64,000 bases of DNA from Torymus aiolomorphi (lineage: Eukaryota; Arthropoda; Insecta; Hymenoptera; Torymidae): positions 112,670,011 through 112,734,010 of the forward strand of contig CM070877.1 of NCBI GenBank assembly GCA_036365515.1. The letters are read 5' to 3'. Position numbers and translations under genes: made by a program. Under the pieces are notes generated by a model. The model was not told where the DNA came from and ran no database searches. It saw nothing but the letters and a program-made list of their open reading frames with translations. Below are positions 1-13,297 of this stretch, piece after piece; position 1 is the first letter of the stretch; every line of letters starts with the position of its first letter.

Positions 1-157
1 TTGATCTCCCTGCAGCTACATCGGCATATGAAGCAAGGGCCATCTGCTTGTTGCCAACTTCCCCATTTGGCGGGATGTAGTGTGGGTCTATTGCATGAAT
101 TTGATTAACCAGTATCCGTGTACGCTGTTGCCATTCCTCCAGTCGCATCCGCAAGGC
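1..157 (-). CDS. Msp300: Msp300 exon, cut by the window start
   Basis: It continues in phase 0 from the preceding exon: [20 protein letters not shown], then [20 protein letters not shown]. The acceptor is TTGCGAGCAG. It stays open to base 1, so the exon and the rest of the C-terminal half lie outside the window. Confidence 0.8.
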
Positions 158-1823
158 CTGCTCGCAAAATGTAAGTGCCAGGAGAACTCATAACTTTGTA
201 TTAAAAGTTTTTCAGCGAGATGGGCGTAAGTTTAATTTGCTTTCAAGCATCAAAAGCACTTTTCATTTGTACATATTTTTAGTTTTTAACATCTTCAGGA
301 ATATTTGAGCTTTTATGTAAAAAAAATCTAATTTTATTGAGTTGAGAATTTTTTCCTATTTTGTATTTATATTTGTAGATAAAAAAAACTCTAAACTCTT
401 CGAATAAGGATCATATATCTCTAACATTTTAAAATTAAATTTAGAGTTAAGGGAATCATTTAAGATTACGCCGATCGGTGGAAAAATAAACAGATATAAA
501 CTTTTAACACTTTTTCAAAAGAATGCTCTTTATTTTTCTCGTTGCTCTTTATAATATTAAAAATCTATAGTACATAAAAGAAAAACGTGCTCACATAATT
601 AAACTTAATTTACATTTTTAAAAGAAATATATTGATCAAATTCACAAATAAAATTATTTATACGCAGTATTTAAAACACCAAGGAAAATCAAAATTTCTA
701 TTTGTGTTTAAAATATAAGTACACGAAGCGGGGAGTTTGAGTTTAAAAATGAAAAATTCGTAAGTAAAAATCAAACGAAACGTAGTTTTTTGCAATTAAA
801 TACTACAGAAGTGTACTTGAATATTTTTTCTGCAACTGTTGCTCTAAATCATTAAGATTGAATATTAAACGCGGCAGGAATGCAGCAGTATATCTGCAGT
901 ACAGTTCTTTCCGTACATGATTTTTATTTTCTATACTTTATTAAAACGATACAGCCTTTGAAAGTGCCCGTAGCACCGCGGATCATGTATATTTGTAGTA
1001 TGAACTTTTGATTTCTGATCTAGTGGAATAACCAATAGAATAGAAATCAATACTGTTGATCGCTAAGGTTCTAATGGTTCTGTATCTGGTGTTCCTCGTT
1101 GATACAATAGTTTCGATCGTTCTGTGCGCGCTTGGATTTTACTGTGTAACAACTTTATCTGTTCTCGACAATTCTGTACATAATACACATTAAAATAGAG
1201 CAACGAAAATAAAAGAGCATTAATAAGTACAAATGTTAAAATATTTAAAAAGAATAATAGGAATTAATGAAACCCCGCGCCAAAATAAAAGGAGCATTGA
1301 CAAGACGAGCGAGAAAAAGAAAATAATTTAGACATGACGTAACGAAATGCAAGAATAATGATATAGACAACGAACAGAGTGTTTGGATATTTATGATAAA
1401 GATGTAGCGTTGAACGATAATCAGGATTGACAATTAAGGAAGAAAATTGGAAAGTTTCATGAGTGAGGGATAAAAGGAATGCAGCAAACAAAAGTCATAA
1501 ATGAACAGCTAGTCGACAAACGTAAAATTAAAATAACAAATTACAGTAATTGCTTCTTTATTATGCAACGACTTTGCATTGCCATCATAAAGCGGCGTCA
1601 TCACGAACGGTCGAAATATTTCGTGTTCATTTAATCCAAGAAAGTTGGCTTGATTTAGCTACATTTGAGATGTTGCAAATAATTAATTTAACTATCGACG
1701 ACGGCGATAACTATTTCGGTGATAAAACTGTTTGAGAAACTAAATGAAATTTTCAAAAAAATCGCATATAATAATAATAATTATACTAGTAATAATAATG
1801 ATAGTAATAGTAACAACAACAAC

Positions 1824-1873
<50 letters not shown>

Positions 1874-4800
1874 AATTGTGCAACCATAATCAGATAATGT
1901 GCTTTCTACAATAATATTTACAGGAATGTGAAATTAAATAAATACAGAAATAGACTAAAAAGAAAGTAAAGATAAACTAACAAAACATAAACTAATGTTT
2001 ATCTAATTTGATACATTTACAAACAAATATATAATGCCAACACAAACAAGCAAAATCAAGTAACCCCTTGAAATAACAGCAATATAATCACAAAAAGGTG
2101 ATTACTTAAAAGCTAAGTGTCAGAAGTGAGAAAAGTATGCAAAACCAATAAAATAAAGATACCAACCAACACCCAGAAAGCAAAAGTTCCATTTTAATTG
2201 AATGAAAAATTCAAGAAAACTTTTGAACAAAGTAATGTGAATGACATAGCAGCATTCCATATACCCGTCCACCATTTATTTCTAAGCATGATCAAATTTT
2301 AATAATTTTAAGTTTCTAATGCATTTAAAATGTATTAATTAATAAAATAGTTCTCATGGTTCTTAAAATATCATAAATGATAAAATAAGAAGAATAAATA
2401 ATAGAGAATAAAAAGGCGTATTATTGATAACAGTAAAAAAGATATTTATAAGGAATGTAAATGTAAATTAAATCCACCAATCGACGTATTAATAATTTAT
2501 TTTTAAAACACAATGCTGTTGGTGGTCTTGAGTTGGTATCAATTTTAACTATTATATGTACAAATCAATTGCTGCTCTATAGCGCACAGTGCAGGTGAGA
2601 AAAAGAAGATAGAGTAAAGAATAAGAATGTGCTCAAAACCTACCTGCTGTTCTTGTACTGCCGTTTCTCTGTCGTTAGGCAAATACGTCGGACTTAAAAC
2701 CGTCCGCAGCTGCTGTTCAACCTGTACAATTTGCTGCCGAAGTTGCTGTATTTCCTGGAAAAAATGCAATACGTTGCATCATATTAAATATCCTATCCCA
2801 GGATAACTATCATACTTAAAATTGCCTTCCAATTGAAATACCGAACAAATTTATCAACGCCAATTGATGGAACGTCATTGTACAATATATCTTAAAAAAA
2901 TTTGTTCTTTATTCCAAATGGCGAGAGTTGGGAAGATGACGCATTTTTTGTTTGCTCGACGCGAAGTCAGCCACCTTTGAATTGAGGAAAGAGATTGTGG
3001 AAGAACGAAAAATGGGTCTCCTTCCCGCCGACGAGAGTTGTGTTGAGTAGCATCCTAACCTGTTGATACTGATCTAATTGCGCGAGGCAGGCCTCCATAG
3101 AAGTGGCCTGCTCCTTGACAGTCTCATTGAGAAGGTCGAGCTCGGCGATGAGCTCGTCCGCAGCCTCGACGACGCGACTGTCGCCACCGACGCCGGAGCG
3201 AAAATGAACTTGCAGCTTCTCAACGCTCATGGAGATCTTCGTCTTTTGTATTGTCACGTCGCTCAGCATTTTCTCGCAGATGGCGTGCTGATCTCTGAGC
3301 GGCTTTTTCTTGTTCTGCGCCGACTCTAGGCTCTGTCGGGCCTTCTCGATCCAGGTCTTGACGTCCTTCATTTTGCGCTCGCACTGTTCCCACTCTTCGC
3401 TCGTCTCTTGCAGGAGTGCGTTCTGCAAAAGCAATATGACAGATTGCCAGGATTCTCGTAATATCAAACGCTACTTTACTACGCCCATATCTCAACTAAC
3501 CCTCTCCAGCAGCTGACCCTCCACTTCGACTTTGGCCTCTTCCGCCTCCGTGAGCTTCTGCGGCAGGTCACCGACGCTCGTTACCTGACCGATACTCTCC
3601 AACTCCCGACCCATGTCGCTCAGGTTTTTGTTCACTTGCTTGCAGCTTTTTACCGCGGTCTAAGGAATTTACAAGCTCTCTTTAATTATCAATTATGAAT
3701 TACATCCTGCAGCAGAACCTGTAAGAAATTTCCGCAAAGTTGTCGCCCACAGGATAACTCTGTACCTGTTTCGGCTTTTTAATGTTTAACAAAAGACAAT
3801 ATTAATCTTTGCCGTCGAAATGTGAAATGTTTTCCCCTGTGGGCGAAAACAGAAATTTCCCGCCGCTCTTTTTCCCACCGGTTGGACGCGCGTGGGGGCA
3901 GCTCGGCTCTCCGCTCGGGCGCGAGACGTACCGCGTACTCGTGCAACCTCTGTCGCGCCTGATTGAGCGTCGTCAGTTTGAGCGGCTCCGCCAGGAAGAG
4001 CCCCTTCTCCACCGTCCAGGCCCTCACGGCCTCCAGCAGCGCGAGGAACCGCTGCCAGGCGTCGAGGGTGTCGCCCACCAGCTGCTTCTTCTCGTCCAGC
4101 CAGGCGCGCACCTGCGCCAGCTGCTCCGCGAGGCTGGACAGCGTGCCCGCGATCAGCGCCTTCTCCTGCTCGTCCCGCGTCCCCTCGGCGATGGCGCGGC
4201 CGTTCTTCGCGCAGCGCTCCAGCCGGTCGGCCGTGGGCGCGAGCTCCGCCTGTATCTGGCGCAGGTGCTCCATCATCCTGGCGGGCTCGCAGGAGCGGTC
4301 CTGCACCTTGAGCTCGGACTCGCGCACCCAGGCCTGCAGCACGTCGACGTCGGCCAGGTAGTCGGTGCGCGCGGTCTTGGCGCGCTTCTGCTCGCGCTGC
4401 TTCTCCTCCATGGCCTGGCTCGTGTCCTCGGCCTGCAGCTCGAGGGCGGCTAGCTGCTGCGCGAGGTCGATCGGCACGAGCTGCTGGCCGGCCTGGTACC
4501 GCGCCTTGCTGTCCCCGGAGAAGTCCCGCAGGGCCGCGAGCTCCGCCTCGAGCTCGACGGTGAGCTCGCCGAGGGCCCGCTCGACGGCCTCCTGATCGGC
4601 CGCGTGCACGTGGAGCGCGCCGACGCGCCCGGCGATGGACTCGAGGCGGCCGCGGTGTCGGTCTATCTCCTCCTCGGTCCGGCGCAGGCCTCGCAGATCC
4701 TCGCTCGACTTTTCCGACTTGGAGCGGAGCGAGTCAACGAGCCTGCAACGTGTCGGTTACACATTCTTTAGCGAGCCCTTGGCATTTTGCGCTCGTGTAG

Positions 4801-7800
4801 TTTATGCGAAAAATATCATGTCTTCAAAAATATTAATTTTTCAGTTGTCGACGACGGCGTCGCGGCAGCGGTCGCGACCGACAGCGCGCCGACACGGCGT
4901 ACGGATTTAGAATCGGAAATGCGTGTCGAGAAGCGCGAATGCAAAGGAGAGGGGGAGGGAGAGAGAAGGAAAAACGATGGCTCGGATCCCAGTTTGAGGC
5001 GCAGACTCCTGGCTGGCCGACGACGAGAGGCCTTGGCTAAAAGTAGACGGAACTGGGGCCGCGACTTAGCGTTTTAGCGCGCGGCCGCTTAGCTAGAGGC
5101 TCGTTTGTATATGCGAAGGGACGCGATTTAGGCTCCCTCGTTCGATCGGCTTACGCGTCGATCTGTGTTCCCGCTCTTGCATCGTCTGACTTTAGGGAGA
5201 ATCCGCACGAGAGCAAGTTCAAGGTTTCGTAAAGTTCGCCTCTCTCGATCTCGACTTTCATTAACTGTCATCATACCGGCTTAGAATGTTATCAAACTTA
5301 ATGTCCCTGACTTATTCGAGTCTCAATGTCGATGGCTAGGCATGAGTTCATTGATAAAAATGAAAAAATAGCACGAATTGATCGTTGATCCCGAGTCTCG
5401 ACCCGAGTTTCTTTTCGCACGGCTGACATCATCGCCGACATGATTACGGAACGCGCGCGCGCGCGCGCGCTCGGTTGACAGCGTGCGTAGTAGCGTCGGC
5501 CGCTAAAAGTAGCCGCGCACTCGAAACATACGTAAAAGCGCGTGAAAGCATCGGTGCGCGAGCAAGCTCTCCCGGTGTCAATGTCGCATTAGAAACGTTG
5601 ATGCGCGAGTCGGCGAACGCGCGGATGACATCACGCCGGTTACAGGGGGACGCCGCCGGCGGCCAACTCTTATGTGAACGAAAACAACGGAGGACACCGG
5701 CGCACGCGGCAGTTTTTCACTTTGCGGCATCGCGCTCTGCCAACCCGCCCGCCGGTCTCTCGAGGCGCTGCAAAGTAGAATCTTTCGGATCAGTCGAGTT
5801 TTGCACTCACCTTGCGATTTAGCCTGGAGACCTAAAAATACACGCGTTATTTATTAGCTGGAAAAGACTACTCCACCTTGCAAGACTTTGGGAAAAATGT
5901 GTTATCGTCAGTCGTTTAAGGGAGAAAATAATGAGACACACACAAGTAAATATGTAAGAAAGGTCACGTCTCGTCAGTTGGCTGCTAAACTCGACTTGTT
6001 AAAAAATCCTCTTTGCTACTCCTCACATATATACCACGGGCCGTTTCCTCACCTGTCCTTGAGCTCTGCGTGCGAATCCGCGCGGATGAGAGAGAGAGAG
6101 GGAGAGGCGCAAAAAAAGCGCGGGAGGAGAGAGTGCGCCTGGACCCTGCACAGAGACGATCGCGAGAGATTCGGACAGCAGTACGGCGCGGCACTGATGA
6201 AGCCAGAACCAGCTGCGCTTCGCGGTTCGAAACGTATTGAGTGAGGAGGCGCGGGCGGCTGTTCTCGGCTGCGCGATCGTTTCGTTTCGTTTTGGCCCGC
6301 TCTACAGCGGTGACGGCGGCCGGGCTGCGTCGCACCCTTGCGGCGACGACGCATGTGGGCTTCGATATGCCCGTTCCTAAGAATAACGTCTTCGCAGCTC
6401 TCCTGCTCGCTTCTTCTCTCTCCCTCTCTTACTCTCACTCCGGCCTTTTCTCGTTTTCTCTTTGCATCCGCCTGTTCCCGTCTTCCGAGCTTTTCCTATC
6501 CCCGGTATTCGACGTGCCTCGGCTTACCCGACTTCTTCATTTTTACAAAAGCAATCTTTTCTCAACGCCTTCGATATACATTATGTATATATTATGTACA
6601 TCATGTCTAATTTATCGGGCAATTAGGATGTGTGGCCTATTTTTAGACAGGCCTTGCGTGTACAAAGCAAATATAATTAAATGGACCGTCGTTTTCGCTT
6701 TGCATATTTGTGTTTATTAAAAAACACGGTTAAAAAAGACGATGAGTTGTTCTAGAAATATGCTCATCTAAATATAACGGCTATTTAAGTTTAAAAGTTG
6801 TCAATACTTTTAATTTGACATTGATCGAATTTTGTATAATAGATTATAGAATTTAAATAGAATATTTTAGTAATGCTCACTTTTTATTAATAGTACATAT
6901 GCAACAAGGGAGCAAAGTCGTGCATTATTCCCGCGGGTGGGCAGTCATCACCCGAGCAAATAATCGACTTTACTGCCGCGTTGCATAGGTATAGAACTTT
7001 ATTTTTGACTTATCTGCGGCCACTTTGTTGACTTGAAAAAACGAGACTGCACGAGGTAACTTCATTTAAAAGTGCGGTATGTTTATGCCACGGTACTGGC
7101 GGTCACCAGTTACTTTATTTCCCCCAAAACAGGAAATAATAGTATATTGTATACCTAGGGCGTAAAGTGGGCCTTTTTAGACCGAGTGTGAAGTTTGCAG
7201 TACGAGTCGAAGGTGAGCTAGCACGAGCCGAAGACGAGTACTGCAAACACACGAGGTGAAAAGACCCACTAGTCGTAAGTGCACACCATATTTTTCGTGA
7301 CACACGTATTGATTTTCGGGGTTTTTGAGCCTAAAAAGGAAGCTTAAGGAGGTTGGCTACCCAAATGAAAATGTTTACATTATTCCAAAAACTTAATATT
7401 GTTGTTCTTCGATTCATTTCCTATATAAGTATGCGAAATTTCAGATCGTTTGTCAACTCGGTTATGGAATAATTCAAAATTCAACTCTTATACTGCACGG
7501 GTTCTTATGGAAGTAAAACCATAACCTTAATAAAAACACAAGACACTTAGGATGCGATTCTCTAAAAAAGATAACAACGAACCAAAAAACTACTGGCAAT
7601 ATAGAAAATATGTAGGGAAATGTATGTACGAAATCGGAAAACGACGTACAACACCGATTCTGGGTACTGCTGCAAAACGTAAAAAAACGATCGAGTTCGT
7701 CGGCTGTGAGAGGTGGTGCGCGGTGAGCGGAGCCGCGCGCACGGTGCGGAGGACTCCTTCCCCCTGCCCCGCGCAAGCAGTGGTAGCCAACCTCCTTAAT

Positions 7801-8573
7801 TGATTTTTTATGTAAAGTTACATTGAAAAATAAAATGATATTATTAAATTATACGTAAAATATTGTTTTATAATTTGTATATTTCATAAATTAATTATTC
7901 ATTTAAAATTGTTATATGTAGTTATGGTAATTAGTTTTGTAACATGATATTAAGATTAAATAAAAAAAATCAATTCAATTTTATTTTCTTTCTTAAAATT
8001 ATTTAGATTCGTCTCTGACTAAAAAAAGCCATGAAAAACATACATGCACAAATTTATGGGGCATCAAGTTTAATTTTTTCAATTTTATACAGTTTTAGAG
8101 CGCCGGGCAAACAAGTATTTTTTTTTCTCGTCGATCAAAAAAAAGTCACTTTAGGACTTCTTTTTATTCCGAAAAATAGCGAAAATCGTGCATGTGTTAC
8201 AAAATAGTACATATTATGTGCTAAGGGCTGAGTGGGCTTTTTAGAACGAGTGTGGTATGGCGAGTGCGAGTTGTGGGCCGAAAACAAGTACTGCAACCAC
8301 CCAAGGTCCAAAAGCCCACTTAGCCCTTAATAGACACCATATTTTTTATAACGCTTATACATTTTACATGTTTTTTTTTATTATAATTTTACACTCGGTA
8401 ACCAAGCGCTGATTGGAGTATTTTTAATTTTGCTTCCTCAAAGAGGAAGCTTTGTAACGGTGAAAAAAATGTTTGAAACAAAAAATTTTCAAAAACATGT
8501 TTTAAGACTTTTGGCGCTAAAATCCGTTGTTTTTGATAAAAAAAAATATCGTGTCTGCATGTGTGTGTTTGTG

Positions 8574-8616
<43 letters not shown>

Positions 8617-11600
8617 ATGTGTGTGTGTGTATACAGGCGATAACTTTTGAACCTATCGACCGATTTACATCGGAAAAGGCTTATTCTCTTCATTTCGAAG
8701 GAGAATAGAGAGAGCATAACCTACTTCTTGATTTTACCGATTTTTTTTTAGAACCAAAAAACGATTTTGAATTTTTCGTTTTTTTGATTTTTTAATTTGT
8801 TTCACCCAATATTACTTAATAAACTAAATTTTTATTAAAATGCCTTTAAATTACCTACAATTTCTTTTTTTTTAATTTGAATTATCTCTAGCTTGTCATT
8901 TGTTATTAATGAAAATATGGTTTATATTTCTTTAATTAATATCTCAAAAACTTTTTCATTTTTCCACTCAAAATTTTTACCACTTATTACACTTATCGAG
9001 TACAACATTGTGTTAAAATTTGAAGAGGTTATGTTGATTTGTTTCCGAGAAAAAAAATTATTTTTGAAAAAATGCGCGTTTTCTTTCCTTTACGATGACA
9101 GGAGTAAAAGTCAATGAATCGTTTTGCAATTTGACAGAGAATTAGCTTTTTTATGTCTAAGGAGTCAGTTATTTGCCCAAAAAAATCTGACCGTTGTGAC
9201 CAAAGATATTTGAGGTTAAAATTTTTTATAAATTTCTTATATTTGCATTTTTAAAAAGAATATTCGATTGATTGATTCAAAATTTTTACCACTTATTACA
9301 GTTATCGAGTACAACATTGTGTTAACATTTCAAAATTTTTTTACTTATTCCAAATTAGCCCCAAAACACAAATATAAAGTTTTAGAACAAAATATGCAAT
9401 AGTTCTATTTAATTTGTATATTATATATAAATAAAATAATTATTGCGGACTAGGGCATATCCCCGAGAAAGTAATTTAAGATTGAGTCCCGCGGAAACGT
9501 GTACTAGGGCAACGATAATAATTGACTTACAAAATATGAATTTCGTAAAAATTTCATAAAAATATTTCATAAAAATATCGATTCTTAAATATGAAAAAAA
9601 CTACCTCTCTGTTAAATTTCAAAACGATTCGTTGTCTTTTGTTAAGAAGTATAACTTAGTTATTATATTTGTATGATTGTTACAATGATGGATTAACTTT
9701 AAACCACTAAGTCGAGCAGGATAGTAGTTAAATACCTGTTTCAAAACAAATATTTATTAGATTATTGCCAATACATACTTTTCTTTCTCAAACTAATGTA
9801 TTTCTTTAAAATTCTTTATAACAATAATTAATTGTTTGTATAGGATACATAAATGAAAAAACAAAAAAGATATTTTTTATATTCAAATTGTTTAACAAAC
9901 AACAAAGATCCACAAAGAAAACAATTTTATTTATTAAGGGGATGTGCAACCCTAATTTCAATATTTTTTTTAATCAACATTCAAACATTGATTTGGAAAA
10001 AGACGGCTGTCAAGCGCTCCGTACACGCAAACACTATATGCAGATTTTTTTCTGGATAATTCTATTGATATTTGCGTGAGTTATGCTCGTTTGAAAAGTA
10101 GGTCAATTGTAGATTCCTACTTACCGACAGTACGGTTTTTATTTAATTAAATAAATTCTCATCATTTTTTTGGAAAAAGACGTCTGTCAAGCGCTCCGTA
10201 CACGCAAATACTATATGCAGATTTTTTTCTGGATAATTCTATTGATATTTGCGTGAGTTATGCTCGTTTGAAAAATAACGTCGGTACTCACATCCCCTTA
10301 ATAAAGTTTTGTTGTGAAAAATTTACTTTTGTTTTTTAAATTTAAAAAATGGAATCGATAAATTAATTTGAGAAAGCATCTTGCCAATGAATTGGCAGCG
10401 GTTTTTATTTAGTTAATATTTTGCTCCAATAAAATCTATTTTTGACGATCGAGTTTAAATAATTTCAACATATTTTCTAATAATTATCAATGACTTTTCT
10501 AACAATTTCCGAAAAAAAAAAAAAAAAATCCGGGCGATACTATAACTGAAAAACGTCCGCTACTGGAGTAGCGGGCGATAAAAGCTGAGGCACGCCTGCA
10601 GCTGCGGGCAGCGATGACTTGTTTCATCCGCCAATCTAAAAACAGTCACTTTAGTCCCGCTTAATAGGTCAACGAAACACGAAAATCATATTGTACAAAA
10701 TAGTACATTGTGCAACAAGGGGAGAAAGTTGGGTTTTTTTACCTAGGATGATATTTGAAGATGAGCGAAAGTCGAGGGCGCCGAGACTTACAGATGTCTT
10801 CAAATCACCATCCGAGTCTGAAAAAGCGATTCTCCCCCCGTTACACATCGTATTCTTTTTAATTAGTGCAGGAATACGCCCTTTTTCATACCAGGAAAGT
10901 GGATGGAGATTTGGGATTTTTGAGTCGTCTAACATATTTATATAGAAATAAACAGAATAAATTATGTTAAATAAATTTATATTAATTACAAAATTAAAAT
11001 AGAAAATTAAAAATTAAAAACGTTTTAAAAATTAAAAAAAAAAAAGAAAAAATTTTTTTTAGCCAACAGAATGAAGAAACTCGTAGTGGGACGCTCGAAA
11101 AACTCGACTTTCCATCGACTTAACAGGCATAAAAAAGGCACGCGTTAATAAAAGTACTTTTCTCAACTCAGGCATGAAATAGGGCCTTTTTCACGTGTAA
11201 AAGTAGGAGAGAAAATTTCGTATTTCGAGCGTATTTTATGAAAGTGGTAAGAAATACCCATTTCTACCCTAAAACAAGTGAGAAATGAAAAATTGGTGAG
11301 AAATATCCATTTCTACCCTAAAACAGGTGAGAAATGAATATTTCTACCTTCCGTTAGAGAGGTATAGTTAATTGTGTATACATTTCAAATTATTTTGATT
11401 TCCAACTGCGTTGTGTACGACTCGAAATGCCCAATCCTCTCTCCAACTCATACACGTAAAAAAGGCCCTGTCATGCCTTCGTTAAAAAAATATGGTGTGT
11501 AACACGGGAAGAAAAGCTATTTCAGACTCAGGTGAGGTGTTTTCAGCACTCGTTTCTGTCTCGGGCGTCTTCGGCGTCCTTGACTCCGACTCGTGCAATA

Positions 11601-13256
11601 CACCACATCCTCGTTAGAAATAGCTTATTTTCTCCCCTTGTTGCACAATATACTATTTTAACACGAGCATGAAATGAGCCTTTTTCCATGCCTGTAGATT
11701 GAGTAGGAAATTGCGCATTTCGAGCGTACTTCGAAAAACGGAAAGATAATATTATTATTACCCGCTAGAGCGGGGGATAATATTTATTAACTGTGTTTTG
11801 CACGACTCGAAATACCCAATCACCTAGTACTCAACTTTCATGCATTAAAAGGGCCCTATCATGCCCTAGTTAAAAAAAAATACGGTGTCGAACACAGGAA
11901 GAAAGAATTACTGAACACCTTACCCACGCTTGAAATAGCTCATTTTCTTCCCTTGTTGCACAATGTACTATTATGTAAATAAAGTATAAGAGGGAATAAA
12001 ATGCTACTTTTGTTGCGCTTTTCGAGTCAATAAAGTGGCCATTACAGTGGAGTCGGGAATAAAGAGATTTATTGCAAAAATATCGGGCGAATATAATAAA
12101 TATTCACCAAATATTTCCTATTTTGAAATATTTCTCGACATATGATAAAGGAGAATATTATTTAATTTTTTATAAACCACTAGACCACGCCAAAGCATTA
12201 TATTTTAATCGACTGTCATTAATCGAAATATCTGGAAACTTCAAGGAATTGTAATAGCATTTTGAATGGTTTGACTGGCGAATTTATAAAAGTTTGAATA
12301 CGTGTTGGATGTTAATTTTTTAGAGTATGCGAACATCGAACTGCTTCTATTGTAAGACTTGCAACGTACATATACAAAATGGAACTGAACCTTCATTGAA
12401 CAAGAAATATTTCGTAATTCATGAAATAAGAATACTAATCTTAAAAATTATCATTCTCACAATTAGCATTGTTGTCCTAGTTGTAAATTACAAATCCTAT
12501 TATTTTTATCAAAGCCGATTTAATAGCGCAGTGAAAGTATATTCACTTATCGACTCATTGTTTTACAGATTGAGTACATAAAAATAGATTTTAATTAAAA
12601 TACCCCTTAACTTGTGAAAAAGAAGAACTATTTGCGTCTTTTACTTCAATAATTTAACATCTATATAGGTGTGTAACGTGAAGTATAAAAATGAATATAA
12701 TCGAAAAATAAAAAAATAAAAAAAGTACTTTAATTGTTATCCCAAACAAAGTAGTTAAAGAAAATCTCACCTTGCAAATTCATCCTAATTGTAGAGTGAA
12801 AAAAAAATTACATCACTGCTTTTTTTGTACACGTTCATCAATCAGTCTGAATTCTGACAGTTGGACTTGCAGATAAAATATAAATAAACGTCCAGCCGTA
12901 AAAATCTTAATTGTCCATTAGTTCACAAAAACAAATATTAACACGTAAACAGAACTCACGTACCCATTCTAAAAATATCACTGATTTCAGTAGCAATTTC
13001 ACAATAATATTAAATCCCCGTGATACTTTAAAAAGTTAACTACACAAAGTGTTATCACAGGCAAGCTTATCGCTCGCGCGTTAACTACAAACTCGCGTAG
13101 CAAATCGCGTATCGAGTGCGCACGGCGTTCGCGAAAGCTCCGATGGATCGAAGTTGACTGAATCGGCGAGGAAACAACGCGCGCGGTGTCCACGCCGGTG
13201 TGTGCACGTCCTCCGGCCACTCGCGGAAGAAATCGGTTAGGTGGGAACGAAAGCCA

Positions 13257-13297
<41 letters not shown>

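Larger units (their letters stand above)
8432..10401 (+). mobile_element. Interspersed element, copy A
   Basis: It starts with the palindrome GCTTCCTCAAAGAGGAAGC (8432-8450) followed by a TG/TGCG microsatellite. It ends TTTGAGAAAGCATCTTGCCA then ATGAATTGGCAGCGG. It is the same family as copies B and C and contains the nested 9928-10312 element. The short stretch after the microsatellite (ITFEPIDRF...) has a counterpart in copy B; no complete gene. Confidence 0.72.

Noticed and set aside
3809..4453. Long plus-strand open frame (214 codons) opposite the 3932-4742 exon
   Set aside because: It is the antisense shadow of a GC-rich coding exon; the minus frame has splice sites, spectrin motifs and phase continuity.
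1..4742. A separate gene starting at 4742
   Set aside because: The 4742 exon begins in phase 2 with a good acceptor and completes the Thr codon left by 21232, continuing the same spectrin-type rod; an internal promoter of the same gene is the better alternative.
5475..6720. Several plus- and minus-strand ORFs of 75-159 codons in the CpG-rich stretch
   Set aside because: Arg/Ser-rich low-complexity translations in all frames are expected from GC-rich, stop-poor DNA. Only the minus frame entering the 6053 donor is kept, as a low-confidence hypothesis.
8430..8717. Short ORFs across the TG microsatellites (Cys-Val or His-Thr repeats)
   Set aside because: They are translations of TG/CA repeats within interspersed elements, without conserved coding features.
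10669..10945. Open frames on both strands over the 10698 palindrome
   Set aside because: They mirror each other because the DNA is palindromic; there is no start context, domain or splice support.
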